A DNA stretch of 64,000 bases from Pseudoglutamicibacter albus (GCF_022346425.1 NZ_JAKRCW010000006.1:1-64000); one strand, 5' to 3'. Positions 1 to 8,965 are shown, numbered from the stretch's first letter. Notes: generated by a model from the sequence alone, not told the origin. Numbers and translations: made by a program.

Positions 1-1623
1 ATACGCGATCGCCCGACGCACAGGCCGGTTGGTATTCGACGCCAAGACCAGCGCATGCACACGGCTCGGCAAAACATCATCAGAACACGCAAGCTCACCC
101 GGCCGAGCGGCCGCCTGATGTGCCGGCGCCTTCAACCTGCGATCAACACGCAAATAATGCCTGCGCATCGCAAGCATCAACCCCGCCCCCATAGCAATCA
201 GTAGGAAAGCAAGGAACGCACCATAGGCCAGGCGGGTCGCCACAATCGTGACAAGCACCACACACGACAACGCCGAGGTGAACCCGGCCAGAAGCATGTG
301 CCGAATATCCCTACGCCGCGTAGCGCGCACCGCGTGCCTGCGATGCTTATTCGCACGCCGCGCAAGCCCCAACTGCCCCAACCCGAACGCCATGAAAATA
401 CCCACAACATACAGCTGAATCAGATCAGTCACACGCGAACCGAACGCGACCACCAAAATGCCCGCGAAACCACCCAGCAACAAAATCCCGTTAGAGAACA
501 CAAGGCGCTCGCCGCGGGTGCGCATCTGGCGTGGAAGCAAATCGTCTTGGGCGAGTTGATATGCAAGACGTGGGAAGGACGCGAACGCGGACATCCCCGC
601 CCCGAGCAGGATCACGACTGTCACCAACGCAACCAGGATCGCAGGCCAGTGGGCCCCCACGATCGACTGCGCTAACAGGACCGTGACAGGTGTGGGCCAC
701 GTGCCTGGCTCGACGGCTCTTTGCGCCTGCGTTCCGGAACCAGTCAACCCGCTTGCGGCAGGCGCGAGCCCCGAGGCGTGAGCCAACAGGAGAATCCCCA
801 CCATCCCGATGGCGGAGACGATGCCGATGAACATGAGCGTGCGCCCGGCCGTCTTAGCGCGTGGGGAACGGATCGATGACGCGTTCGTCACGGGTGTTTC
901 CAGGCCAGTCACGGCGGCCGAGCCGGTAGAGAACGCCCGCAGCACCAGGATCACCGCGGCCCAGCCCTCAGCCGGGGCAGGCACCCGGGCCTGCCCGCCC
1001 GTCGTGGACGCGCTCTCGAAAGGTTGTAGTTGCCCAGTGACCATGACCATGACGGTGCCGGCCACCAGAATCAGCACGAGCATCGTGAGGAACACATACA
1101 CGCTCACGATGCGGATGCGCACCGCCCGCGTCAGCCCGCGCAGGCTCAGAAGCGTCAACAGCACGACGCCACCCAACGCGATCCACGGCTGTGCCGGCTC
1201 AAGCGAGGGAAAAGCGATCACGATATAGCTCGCGGCGACCGCCATCGAAACCGCGACTGTGAGCGTCAAGTCAAGGAGCAGCGCGGCACCCACCGACGCA
1301 CCAGCACGCATCCCGAGCTCGGAACGCGCAATCTGGTAGTCGCCCTGGCCTGGGGCACGCCGCACCGTCATCCGATACGCGGCAACCAGGATCAGCGTCA
1401 CCAATGCGACCGCAACACCCACCCACGGCGCGAACGCGACCGCCGCAACGCCACCGGCTGCCAATGTGAAAAGAATCTCATCAGGGGCGTACGCCAACGA
1501 CGAGATCGCATTCGTGGAAAGCGCGGGCACAGCATCCTTAGGGGCAAGGCGGGCCTCAGGGCTCTTACCCGTGGCGACCGCCGTACCCACAAAGGCGCGT
1601 TTCACCGCATCAAAAAACGTCAC
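1..1623 (-). CDS. APC-superfamily permease, KimA/Rv2690c-like (C-terminus outside window)
   Basis: This is a polytopic membrane transporter, probably for potassium or an amino acid. The open frame runs uninterrupted from a GTG at 1623 to the window edge, giving 541 visible residues; family members are about 600-660 residues, so only the cytoplasmic tail is missing. Near the N-terminus the motif ISSLAYAPDEIL resembles the SSVAYGPEEIL segment of KimA-type APC proteins, and YRMTVRRAPGQGDYQIA follows. About twelve hydrophobic segments come next, then a soluble tail with LPSRVHALVLASN. It is divergent from two TrkA/RCK genes 62 bp away, as in the M. tuberculosis Rv2690c-ceoB-ceoC cluster, which favours potassium transport gated by RCK proteins. 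That role is inferred from context; the substrate cannot be read from the sequence. Confidence 0.85.
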   Translation of the reverse strand, partial: MTFFDAVKRAFVGTAVATGKSPEARLAPKDAVPALSTNAISSLAYAPDEILFTLAAGGVAAVAFAPWVGVAVALVTLILVAAYRMTVRRAPGQGDYQIARSELGMRAGASVGAALLLDLTLTVAVSMAVAASYIVIAFPSLEPAQPWIALGGVVLLTLLSLRGLTRAVRIRIVSVYVFLTMLVLILVAGTVMVMVTGQLQPFESASTTGGQARVPAPAEGWAAVILVLRAFSTGSAAVTGLETPVTNASSIRSPRAKTAGRTLMFIGIVSAIGMVGILLLAHASGLAPAASGLTGSGTQAQRAVEPGTWPTPVTVLLAQSIVGAHWPAILVALVTVVILLGAGMSAFASFPRLAYQLAQDDLLPRQMRTRGERLVFSNGILLLGGFAGILVVAFGSRVTDLIQLYVVGIFMAFGLGQLGLARRANKHRRHAVRATRRRDIRHMLLAGFTSALSCVVLVTIVATRLAYGAFLAFLLIAMGAGLMLAMRRHYLRVDRRLKAPAHQAAARPGELACSDDVLPSRVHALVLASNTNRPVRRAIAY

Positions 1624-1685
1624 CCATCCAGACTAGCCCCGAACGTGGCACACTGAGATCAGTCAAGAAACGAGGCGCATCAAAC

Positions 1686-2405
1686 ATGGCTCACTTTGTC
1701 ATCATGGGGTGCGGGCGCGTGGGCGCCCTGCTGGCCCACTCGCTTGAAGACGGCGGTCATTCCGTGGCTGTGATCGACAAGGACCCCAACGCATTCCGCA
1801 GGCTTCCCGCCGGTTTCAACGGCCAACGCGTGACAGGCGTCGGGTTTGACCTGGAGGTGTTGAAAGAGGCCCGGGTGGCAGAAGCGTACGCGTTTGCGGC
1901 GGTCTCCTCCGGGGATAACTCGAACATGCTCGCAACGCGTGTGGCACGCGAAGAGTTCAACGTCCCCCACGTGGTTGCCCGCATCTATGATCCGGGGCGT
2001 GCTGAAGTGTTCCAACGCCTCGGCATCCCCACAGTCGCAAGCGTTCGGTGGAGCGCCGACCAAGTGCTGCGTCGCATCCTGCCTGCCCACACCCTCTACG
2101 GCGACTACCGCGATTCGACCGGCACCGTGATGCTGCGCGAACTCAACGTCGCACCCGCGTGGCGTGGGCAGCCGCTAGCCCGCATCGAGGAACTCACCGG
2201 TGTGCGCATCGCCTACATCACCCGCTTCGGGGAAAGCATCATCCCGAACACGGGGATGCTGTTCCAAGAAACTGACACGCTACACGCGATGATGCGGGTG
2301 GATGCAGCCGATGATGTAGACCGGATCTTGTCAGAAACACCGCAGCGGGCTGCGAAACTTGCAGAAGAACTCACTGAAGACGTCACGGATGAGGTGGAGC
2401 AATGA
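1686..2405 (+). CDS. TrkA-family potassium uptake regulatory protein (CeoB-like)
   Basis: This 239-residue cytoplasmic RCK protein is expected to bind NAD(H) or another nucleotide and gate a K+ transporter. The dinucleotide-binding motif GCGRVG lies at residues 8-13 and an acidic residue ends the second strand (VIDKD). The TrkA_N fold covers about residues 1-125, and a TrkA_C-like region follows from about 140 to 225. A short acidic tail closes the protein. Its stop codon overlaps the start of the second trkA gene by 4 bp, so the two are probably translationally coupled and may act as a heteromer. The ATG lies in a GAGGCGCATCAAAC leader. Confidence 0.92.
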   Translation: MAHFVIMGCGRVGALLAHSLEDGGHSVAVIDKDPNAFRRLPAGFNGQRVTGVGFDLEVLKEARVAEAYAFAAVSSGDNSNMLATRVAREEFNVPHVVARIYDPGRAEVFQRLGIPTVASVRWSADQVLRRILPAHTLYGDYRDSTGTVMLRELNVAPAWRGQPLARIEELTGVRIAYITRFGESIIPNTGMLFQETDTLHAMMRVDAADDVDRILSETPQRAAKLAEELTEDVTDEVEQ

Positions 2406-3094
2406 GAGTCATCATCGCCGGCGGAGGTTCGGTGGGCCAGTCGATCGCCTCAGAACTTTTGGGCCGTAAGCATCAGGTGTGCATCATCGACGAGGACCCC
2501 GCTAACCGCGAAGCCGTGACATCTGGGGCCCTCGACGGGGTTGAATGGCTCATCGGGGACGCGTGCGAGCTTTCCACACTGCGCCGCGCCCGCCCCGAAA
2601 ACGCCGACGTGGTCGTGTCCGCAACCGGCGACGACAAAGCGAACCTCGTGGTGTCACTGCTCGCAAAATCCGAATTCGGCGTTCTGCGCACTGTGGGGCG
2701 CGTGAACAACCCCCGCAACGAATGGATGTTCACCCAAGCGTGGGGTGTGGATGTCGCGGTCTCGACCCCGCGGCTATTGACAGCGTTGGTTGAGGAAGCC
2801 GTTGAAGAGGGAGACCTCGTGCGGCTCATGTCGTTGCGTTCGGATTCCGCGGACATCGTCGCGTTCACCGTTCCCGCGGATTCGCCGATGGTAGGGCTAC
2901 GTTTCGCTGAAGTCCCGTGGCCGTTGCGCACGGTCCCGGTGGCTTTGCTACGCGATGACGCACCAATGGCGCCCACCGCCGACGACACGTTAGAGGCCGG
3001 CGATGAAGTCATCTTCCTCGCCGCACCCGCTGCTGAGAAGGAACTGCGGAAACTGCTACGGGAAGGCTGGGATCAAGCCGAATCCCTCGCCTGA
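2402..3094 (+). CDS. TrkA-family potassium uptake regulatory protein (CeoC-like)
   Basis: This second RCK protein has 230 residues. It has a Rossmann motif GGGSVG at residues 7-12, an acidic strand end (IIDEDPA), and a C-terminal TrkA_C domain at about 140-220. It overlaps the upstream trkA by 4 bp (ATGA). Its 3' end overlaps the convergent DUF3159 gene by 22 bp, so both stop codons lie inside the neighbouring coding region. Tandem RCK genes next to a permease are typical of actinobacteria. Partner and ligand remain inferred. Confidence 0.92.
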   Translation: MRVIIAGGGSVGQSIASELLGRKHQVCIIDEDPANREAVTSGALDGVEWLIGDACELSTLRRARPENADVVVSATGDDKANLVVSLLAKSEFGVLRTVGRVNNPRNEWMFTQAWGVDVAVSTPRLLTALVEEAVEEGDLVRLMSLRSDSADIVAFTVPADSPMVGLRFAEVPWPLRTVPVALLRDDAPMAPTADDTLEAGDEVIFLAAPAAEKELRKLLREGWDQAESLA

Positions 3095-4041
3095 TGCCGC
3101 ATCAGCGCATTACCGGTGTCGGCGCACGTGCTTCTGGGGTCGTTACCGGCAGTCTCGACGATGCGTGGGCGGGTGATGAACCACGCCAACACGAGCACAC
3201 CAACATAGAGAGGCACGCCCATCACGAGCCGTGCCGCGCCGAGCGCGTTGACCTGGTCCGTGAGATACAGAGGCACCTGGACGGCGAGCCGGAACACGAA
3301 GAGGCCTAAGACCAGAAGGTTGGCCGTCTGATACACCCGCATGCGGGCACGGCTCTTGCGCCATTCGAGGTCTTCACCATGCAGGAAACCGAAAACCACA
3401 CCCACCAACGGCCAGCGCACTAACGCTGAAATACCGAGCACGAGGGACGAGACGACGTTCGTGATGAATCCTGGCACATAGTAGTCCCGCGCATTGCCTC
3501 CCGCTTTAGCGAAGAAGGAACACAACACGATCCCAAGCAGACCCGTGATCGCAGGCGTGACCTGCGTGCGGGTCACCAAACGAGCCACGATAAACACCAG
3601 ACCCGCCGCCAGGGATGCGATCAGCGCGATATCGAGTTGCTGCGTGAACGCAAAAATCATCATGAACAAGAAACCCGGAACCGTGGACTCCGTGAACCCG
3701 CGGATACCACCGATCGAGGCCAACGGGTCGATGTTCCCGTCCTCTTTGCGTTTGATCGAGCTTCCAAGCGAACCCGCGACGGTGGCCGCCGCCTGATTGC
3801 GTTCACGCCCCTCTGTTGGCGGTGCGGACTGAGCAGGCGGTGCGGCCTGAGCTGGCGGTGCCGACTGGGCAAGCTGTTCAGGTTGTTTGGGTTGTTCAGG
3901 CATCCCGGCCCCGTTCCCTGTTTTAGAGTTGACCGCCCCTGCGTTCAGCAAGCCAGCGTTTCTGAGTTCACGGCGAGTCGGTCGAGGATTCGTGGATCCG
4001 TTACGGTTCGGGTCAGGGCTGTGGGATGTCGGGATAGGCAT
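3073..4041 (-). CDS. DUF3159 family membrane protein
   Basis: This is a 322-residue protein of unknown function. The first ~95 residues are hydrophilic and low complexity (Pro/Ala/Gln repeats such as APPAQAAPPAQSAPP). The core starts near IDPLASIGGIRGF and has five or six hydrophobic segments, matching the actinobacterial DUF3159 family (Rv2693c-like). It is followed 2 bp before its ATG by the stop of the OB-fold gene, so it is the distal gene of a DUF3710/OB-fold/DUF3159 operon. The N-terminal extension could be trimmed if an internal start is used. Confidence 0.85.
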   Translation of the reverse strand: MPIPTSHSPDPNRNGSTNPRPTRRELRNAGLLNAGAVNSKTGNGAGMPEQPKQPEQLAQSAPPAQAAPPAQSAPPTEGRERNQAAATVAGSLGSSIKRKEDGNIDPLASIGGIRGFTESTVPGFLFMMIFAFTQQLDIALIASLAAGLVFIVARLVTRTQVTPAITGLLGIVLCSFFAKAGGNARDYYVPGFITNVVSSLVLGISALVRWPLVGVVFGFLHGEDLEWRKSRARMRVYQTANLLVLGLFVFRLAVQVPLYLTDQVNALGAARLVMGVPLYVGVLVLAWFITRPRIVETAGNDPRSTCADTGNALMRHQARDSA

Positions 4042-4043
4042 GC

Positions 4044-4400
4044 CTAGGTTTCCTTGTCTGTCCGGTCTGGAGCCGCCTCGAGGACTTCATACCGGGGATT
4101 GAAGATGACGTTGCGGCCTTCGCGCCGACTCACGGGCCCGGAGAATCTCAGTGTCGCCCCCGGGTGGATGCCAGCAACATGCTGCTGGCCAAGCCAGATC
4201 AGAACAACGAACTCGCCGGCGCTGGCTACCGGGAGCCTCTGCCCCGGACGAGGTTGCTCAGGAACCACGACCGCTTCGAAGCTCGCCGCGTGGCCTGGCG
4301 CGGGGCGCGTTGTGGCCGTGATCCATCCGGTCAGCTGGATCTGCTCACCAGTGACTCGTTCAGGCCACGGGTGAGGCGTCCGGGGCTGGCTTGTGGGCAC
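4044..4400 (-). CDS. OB-fold nucleic-acid-binding-like protein
   Basis: This small 118-residue soluble protein is predicted to adopt an OB fold. The region IQLTGWITATTRP to GPVSRREGRNVIFNPRYE has the strand-rich layout of the OB-fold proteins found next to DUF3710 in actinobacteria (Rv2694c-like). It lies 2 bp downstream of the DUF3710 gene and 2 bp upstream of DUF3159, so it is co-transcribed with both. Its ligand is unknown. No catalytic residues are apparent. Confidence 0.78.
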   Translation of the reverse strand: MPTSQPRTPHPWPERVTGEQIQLTGWITATTRPAPGHAASFEAVVVPEQPRPGQRLPVASAGEFVVLIWLGQQHVAGIHPGATLRFSGPVSRREGRNVIFNPRYEVLEAAPDRTDKET

Positions 4401-4402
4401 GC

Positions 4403-5140
4403 TTAGCCGATCTGTGTGATCTCAGGGCCACGACGAGGGTCGTGGTTATCCCTGTTCGTTTCCGCATCATGCCGGGATCGGGCGGCTTCAGCTGCCTTCT
4501 CTGATCCGTCTGGGACGCGCAACGGCAACAGTTCGGTTGGGGACATCGGTTCCTGGCCGCGATCCACAATCACTGCTGCCAGGAACGCCTCGAGCTCTTG
4601 GGCTGCTTTATCGTTGATCGCGGCAGGGCCGCCGAATACGGCGCGCAAGAACCAGCGCGGCCCGTCGATGCCCACAAAGCGAGCCACCATGTGGCCCCTC
4701 TCCCCGTTCGGTCCTGTGGCTTCAACGCGTGCCAGAAGTTCAGGGCCAAATCGTCCGTCGCGGCGGTCCGTGCGGCCGCCCTGTTGGGTGATCGCGTCAT
4801 CGATCTCAGAGGAAATACCGTCCCACAGGCCCCCAGATTTCGATGCGGCGAAAGCCTGCAACTGTACGCGTGAGTCTTCATACTCAACGGCAGCAGAGAC
4901 CACAGCGCCCGAGGTTTCTTCAACCTCAAGGTTGAGGTTCATGCCCTCAACCGCGGGGATCTTCAACGAGCCGAGGTCGATATAGGCTTCGGTGGGAGTG
5001 CGCTCGGAGATATCGAAAGGGCCGTCAGTCCGGTCAGTTTTACCCTCAGGAACGCTAGGAGTCGGTTCAGCAGCCGTAGTCTGCTCCGGTGCGGCATCCG
5101 CTTCCTGCGTCTTACGCTTACGGCGGGAAAACAGACCCAT
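4403..5140 (-). CDS. DUF3710 family protein
   Basis: This 245-residue soluble protein has unknown function. After a basic start (MGLFSRRKRK) and an acidic, low-complexity stretch comes the conserved DUF3710 core: YIDLGSLKIPAVEGMNLNLE, then SSEIDDAITQQGG, then GPRWFLRAVFGG. The core ends near ELLPLRVP and is followed by a charged, Arg/Asp-rich tail. It is the first gene of a tight operon with the OB-fold protein and DUF3159, and the order next to dut matches M. tuberculosis Rv2694c-Rv2697c. Confidence 0.9.
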   Translation of the reverse strand: MGLFSRRKRKTQEADAAPEQTTAAEPTPSVPEGKTDRTDGPFDISERTPTEAYIDLGSLKIPAVEGMNLNLEVEETSGAVVSAAVEYEDSRVQLQAFAASKSGGLWDGISSEIDDAITQQGGRTDRRDGRFGPELLARVEATGPNGERGHMVARFVGIDGPRWFLRAVFGGPAAINDKAAQELEAFLAAVIVDRGQEPMSPTELLPLRVPDGSEKAAEAARSRHDAETNRDNHDPRRGPEITQIG

Positions 5141-5429
5141 CGAAATACACGTCCTTCCAGATCACTCACGATCACGAGATCACGAACACCACGCCAAGGC
5201 CCGCATCATCGGCTTGGCCAGGTTCTTTATCGAGTCTAGTCCTGTCATGAGCCCAAACACGGGAATATCACGCCTGAACTCATGTGCTTTCACTCTCAGT
5301 GGATTCCGCCTAGACCGAAGCTGTGGGTGAGCTAGTCGCTAGGTGAGTTAGTCAAGGGCTGAGTTGGTCAATGGGGTGAGCGAGACAATGGGGTCAGCTC
5401 GCCAAGGGGCGGGCTAGCCGCAGGACGGG
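5141..5429. other. Spacer between dut and the DUF3710 operon
   Basis: No gene is supported in this 289-bp stretch. The part next to the DUF3710 start should hold that operon's promoter, although I could not identify convincing -35/-10 boxes. The part next to the dut stop is filled by a degenerate tandem repeat, listed separately. Confidence 0.6.
5326..5424. repeat. Degenerate tandem repeat, about 6 x 16-17 bp
   Basis: Consecutive units read GGTGAGCTAGTCGCTA, GGTGAGTTAGTCAAGG, GCTGAGTTGGTCAATG, GGTGAGCGAGACAATG, GGTCAGCTCGCCAAGG and a weaker sixth unit. Single extra bases occur between some later units. The array is non-coding and ends 6 bp from the dut stop codon. Confidence 0.75.
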
Positions 5430-5909
5430 TTAGGCGGTGAACCCGCCGGTGCTACCGTGCCCGCCGAAACCTCGCTCGGACTCCCCCAGCTCATCGGCTT
5501 CGAGAAAACGCGCGTGGCTGACCTGCTGGATCACCAACTGACCGATCCTGTCACCCGGGTTCAGCGTCACAGCTTTGAGCGGATCAAGGTTGATGAGGTT
5601 GACCTTGATCTCGCCGCGATAGCCCGCATCGATCGTTCCTGGGGCGTTCACAATACTCACACCATGCTTATGCGCAAGGCCTGAGCGCGGGTGCACAAAA
5701 CACGCATACCCAACCGGTAGCTCAATCGCGATTCCAGTAGCAACCAGAGCCCGTTCACCTGGCTGCAACGTGACGGTTTCTGCGGCCGCGATGTCAGCTC
5801 CCGCATCGTCATGATGCGCATACGCAGGCAAAGACGCAGACGGGACCAAACGCTTGACCTTGACCACCGGACGGTCCACCCCGGCAGAAGCCACTTGTTC
5901 CTGATCCAC
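5430..5909 (-). CDS. dut: Deoxyuridine 5'-triphosphate nucleotidohydrolase (dUTPase)
   Basis: The enzyme hydrolyses dUTP to dUMP and pyrophosphate, keeping uracil out of DNA and supplying dUMP for thymidylate synthesis. All five trimeric dUTPase motifs are present in order: AGADIAA, RSGLAHKHG, GTIDAGYRGEIKV, GDRIGQLVI and RGFGGHGSTG. The last would close over the active site. The frame is open from a GTG at 5939, but GTG at 5909 (GGGGTG 5 nt upstream) or 5894 (AGGA 4 nt upstream) fits the family length better. I chose 5909 and the true start is uncertain. It is divergent from the DUF3093 gene. Confidence 0.95.
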   Translation of the reverse strand: MDQEQVASAGVDRPVVKVKRLVPSASLPAYAHHDDAGADIAAAETVTLQPGERALVATGIAIELPVGYACFVHPRSGLAHKHGVSIVNAPGTIDAGYRGEIKVNLINLDPLKAVTLNPGDRIGQLVIQQVSHARFLEADELGESERGFGGHGSTGGFTA

Positions 5910-5966
5910 GAAAACACCCCGCAACTTACGAAGACACACTCAAACCAGTGACAGTCTAGACGTTCG

Positions 5967-6034
5967 AGCCCAGCGCAGGGGCCTCAACACAGCCCAGCGC
6001 CGGAGCTTCAACCCCAGGGTAGGAGCCTCAACAC
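5967..6034. repeat. Degenerate tandem repeat, about 3 x 24 bp
   Basis: Two 24-bp units start AGCCCAGCGC and continue with GGGGCCTCAACAC or CGGAGCTTCAACCC. A shortened third unit ends AGGAGCCTCAACAC. The array lies in the divergent dut/DUF3093 spacer, just upstream of the probable DUF3093 promoter region. Confidence 0.7.
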
Positions 6035-6065
6035 AGGGCGCGAAGGCTCTCGATAGAATGGCACC

Positions 6066-6641
6066 ATGTCCCAGCCTGATCCAACGTCCGAGTCTGTTCC
6101 GGCCCAGCCTGACCCATCCGAGCCACGCGACGATGCCGCGAGCACTACCGCGCCTAGCGCCGCGCCGTCCGCAGCAGGTAAGCCCCTCTTTGAAGAGAAG
6201 CTGCCTTATCCGTGGTGGATGTGGGTCGTCTCCGCTGCATTCGCGGTAGCCATCGGCTTGACCTTGGCCCCAACCAACATGGGCCTCCTTGCACTGATCG
6301 CCGCGATCGTATTCATCATCGCTGCCGTACTCATGATCAGCACAACCCCCAAAACCGTGGTCACCGAGGATGTTTTGCGCGTTGGCCGGGCCGCAATCGA
6401 GCGCCGCTACCTCGGCGAAGTCACCGGCTACCGCGGCTATAAAGCCCGCTATCAGCGAGGCCCAGGCCTCAACGGGCTCGCGTATATGAGCTTCCGCGGC
6501 TGGGTTGACCCAGTGGTGAAAGTTGAGATCACGGACGAACGCGACCAGACCCCGTACTGGCTGTTCTCCACCAAACGCCCAGAAGAACTCGTCGAAGCGC
6601 TCGGCGGCGCGATGGCCGCAGAAGACGCCCCTGAGATTTAA
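6066..6641 (+). CDS. DUF3093 family membrane protein
   Basis: This is a 191-residue membrane protein of unknown function. A Pro/Ser/Ala-rich N-terminal ~40 residues precedes two closely spaced hydrophobic helices at about 50-70 and 74-93. A soluble domain follows with TTPKTVVTEDVLRVGRA, then FRGWVDPVVKVEI, then PYWLFSTKRPEELV. This PH-like layout with a final STRxPE-type motif is typical of DUF3093 (Rv2698-like), which is usually next to dut. Its stop codon sits inside the first unit of a 16-bp tandem repeat. Confidence 0.88.
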   Translation: MSQPDPTSESVPAQPDPSEPRDDAASTTAPSAAPSAAGKPLFEEKLPYPWWMWVVSAAFAVAIGLTLAPTNMGLLALIAAIVFIIAAVLMISTTPKTVVTEDVLRVGRAAIERRYLGEVTGYRGYKARYQRGPGLNGLAYMSFRGWVDPVVKVEITDERDQTPYWLFSTKRPEELVEALGGAMAAEDAPEI

Positions 6642-6676
6642 GAACCCAGCGATCTAAGAACCCAGAGATCTAAGGA
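6635..6676. repeat. 16-bp tandem repeat at the end of the DUF3093 gene
   Basis: Two near-identical 16-bp units, GATTTAAGAACCCAGC and GATCTAAGAACCCAGA, are followed by a partial third, GATCTAAGGA. The DUF3093 stop codon TAA lies within unit one. Confidence 0.75.
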
Positions 6677-6704
6677 TGAGGACGCCCCAGCAGCGGTAGC
6701 GTTC

Positions 6705-6758
6705 TTAACGTTTGTGGGGTGCACACCAACATTTTGGTGTGCACCCCACAAACGTTAA
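6705..6758. terminator. Strong bidirectional terminator, 25-bp perfect stem
   Basis: An inverted repeat with 25-bp perfect arms (6705-6729 and 6734-6758) encloses a 4-nt loop. The outer ends are TTAACG/CGTTAA, giving A/T pairs at the base on either strand. It lies between convergent DUF3093 and DUF4193 genes. Confidence 0.92.
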
Positions 6759-6770
6759 ACCTTGAGTGTT

Positions 6771-7070
6771 CTAGCCCGCGCAATCCTTGCAGTACAGCAG
6801 GCCGTCTTCTTCCTCAGCGATCTGGGAACGGTGACGAACCAAGAAGCACGAGTTGCATGTGAACTCATCAGACTGTGCAGGAAGAACCGTCACGTTGAGT
6901 TCTTCTTCCGAGAGGTCAGCACCCGGAAGTTCGAACCCTTCCGCCGCTTCGGTCTCATCCTCGTCAACTACCGCCGACTGACTGTCATTACGGCGACCTT
7001 TGAGTTCTTCAATCGAGTCTTCGCGGTTGCCCTCGTCGTTCTTACGAGGAGCATCGTAATCAGTGGCCAC
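6771..7070 (-). CDS. DUF4193 family protein (zinc-ribbon-like)
   Basis: This small acidic 99-residue cytoplasmic protein has unknown function. The N-terminus MATDYDAPRK and the C-terminal pair CNSC and CKDC, separated by about 20 residues, match the actinobacterial DUF4193 family. The four cysteines probably bind zinc. The start is a GTG preceded by AAGGTGAGAA. It lies between DUF3093 and sepH as in related genomes (Rv2699c-like). Confidence 0.9.
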   Translation of the reverse strand: MATDYDAPRKNDEGNREDSIEELKGRRNDSQSAVVDEDETEAAEGFELPGADLSEEELNVTVLPAQSDEFTCNSCFLVRHRSQIAEEEDGLLYCKDCAG

Positions 7071-7378
7071 TTCTCACCTTTATTCTCGGAGGGGTCTCTG
7101 GCAGGGACATATGAGCCGATATGCAGAGAATATGTGCATTACCTATGTCGCACGTATCTAACACCATTACGAGGCCTCTTTGCAACACCTGCGTTCAGAC
7201 CTGCGTCAAACACGACACCCCTGCAGACTACAAAGCGGCGCGCCGCAACGCAATATGGCCGCATTGTAGCTCAGACATGAAAGACTAGGCCAAGAATAGG
7301 CTGTGCCCGGCACCCACACCCAACAACATCAACTCATGGTGGCAAGGCATAGCCCAAAGCCACCCACCGGGAGGAAGC
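7071..7378. other. Divergent promoter region DUF4193/sepH
   Basis: This 308-bp region holds no supportable gene. It must carry promoters for both flanking genes. The sepH start at 7379 has a clear GGGAGGAA ribosome-binding site at 7369-7376. An AT-richer segment around 7110-7160 could carry the DUF4193 promoter. I saw no convincing operator. Confidence 0.5.
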
Positions 7379-8965
7379 ATGCGTAATCTTCGCGTGATTC
7401 GCGTTGACGCGGCAAACGCGACGCTGTACCTAAGCGATGCCGACGGTCACGAATACAGCCTCCCCATCGATGACGAACTTCTCGATGTCGTAATAGATCT
7501 CACATCACCGACCTCCACCAACGCAAGTAAGCCTGGCACCACAAGCAAGCCCGCTAAAACAGGCAAGCACAGCGCCGAATCCAACAGCACGGAAACGCCC
7601 ACCACCGGGCCGAATGTGACTGTCACGGAGGCAGGTATCGCATTTGGGCGTGACCGCTTGCCGGCAACTGACAAGCAGAGAACCGGTACACAGAACAACG
7701 CCGGTTCGCGGAGATCATCTCGAACCTCCGACGCTTCTTCCGCGGCCACCGCATCGGGTTCAGCCGCATCAGCCAGTGGCGCTTCCGGTGGCACTGCCTC
7801 CACCTCCGGCACAGCAGGCCCCGGCTCCGCGGGCTCTGGCTCAGCTGGCTCCGCGGCGGCTGCACGGCGTGCACCCGAGGCGCGCCCGCTCAGGCCACGG
7901 GAAATCCAGGCTCGCATCCGCGAAGGAGCGACAGCCCAGCAGCTCGTCGAGGAGACTGGGACTGACATCAAGCTGATCGAAAGCTACGAAGGCCCGATTC
8001 TGGCCGAACGCCGTTACCGGGCACAGCAGGCCCAGGCCATCGAGGTGTCTGCACCTCAAAACAATGAGGGCTACCGTGCCGCTTTCGGCGACAACCCAGC
8101 CAACCTGGGTGACATGGTGCGGGCACGCTTACGTGCCAACGGGATCGACGTTGAAACGCTGCGCTGGGATTCTTGGAAGGTCAATGCTGGAGCGTGGACC
8201 GTCATCGCGGACTTCGTGCTCCCTGAGACTGCCCCCAACGTGGGCGGTGAACCGCCGGCTGAATGGATTTTCCACCCGACCCGCCGCCACCTGGAGAACC
8301 GGAACCGTTGGGCCCAGGTGCTCTCCGAATGGGAGCCGTGGGACTTCTCTGCCCCACCGCGCCGGCTTGTGCCCGTCGCTGATGAGCCTGATCAACCGTT
8401 CAACGTCGAAGACGGCCCCTTGCGTGAAGTCCCCCGCCCCGTTGCCGCGACAGGCTCCAGCGCGGGCTCTGAAGACGCCGGCGCCTCGGCTCCGGATACG
8501 GCACCGGGCAAGGACGATTCGGACCAAGAGCTGCTCGATGTTTTGACCCGCCGCCGCGGAACCCGTGTAGGCGAGGACGCCGAAGGTGACGATGCGCTAG
8601 CCCACCTCATCGCCCAAAGCCACCAGGACCGCGAACATTCCGGCGCTGACGGCGAAGCCCCAGACCGCACTGACGGCCAACACCTGCCAGACATCAAGAA
8701 CGTCTCCTTCCCGCCGCTACGCCGCGTCCCAGACCCAGCCGCGGGACGGTCTCGGGCGAAGAACGAGGACAGCGGCCGCAAGAGCGGCAACAATCTTGAA
8801 CCGCATCCACTGTGGGGCGATCCACGCAACTCCGGCCACGGCCGCGCCTCTGAAGCCGAGGGCGAGACGGATGCCGAAACCACCCACCGGAAGCGCCGCT
8901 CCAAGATGCCGTCCTGGGATGAGATCGTCTTCGGTCGCGGCGCCCGCCACCCCGACGAAGAATAA
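7379..8965 (+). CDS. sepH: Septation protein SepH (DUF3071)
   Basis: SepH is an actinobacterial division protein known to bind FtsZ and promote its assembly. The 528-residue product starts MRNLRVIRVDAANATLYL, the conserved N-terminal domain. A Ser/Gly/Ala-rich disordered linker runs from about 45 to 160. The helix-turn-helix segment RPREIQARIREGATAQQLVE lies near 175. A second conserved segment, ANGIDVETLRWDSWKVNAG, lies near 255. The last ~200 residues are charged and low complexity. A strong Shine-Dalgarno sequence precedes the ATG. Identification rests on domain order and locus. Confidence 0.9.
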   Translation: MRNLRVIRVDAANATLYLSDADGHEYSLPIDDELLDVVIDLTSPTSTNASKPGTTSKPAKTGKHSAESNSTETPTTGPNVTVTEAGIAFGRDRLPATDKQRTGTQNNAGSRRSSRTSDASSAATASGSAASASGASGGTASTSGTAGPGSAGSGSAGSAAAARRAPEARPLRPREIQARIREGATAQQLVEETGTDIKLIESYEGPILAERRYRAQQAQAIEVSAPQNNEGYRAAFGDNPANLGDMVRARLRANGIDVETLRWDSWKVNAGAWTVIADFVLPETAPNVGGEPPAEWIFHPTRRHLENRNRWAQVLSEWEPWDFSAPPRRLVPVADEPDQPFNVEDGPLREVPRPVAATGSSAGSEDAGASAPDTAPGKDDSDQELLDVLTRRRGTRVGEDAEGDDALAHLIAQSHQDREHSGADGEAPDRTDGQHLPDIKNVSFPPLRRVPDPAAGRSRAKNEDSGRKSGNNLEPHPLWGDPRNSGHGRASEAEGETDAETTHRKRRSKMPSWDEIVFGRGARHPDEE

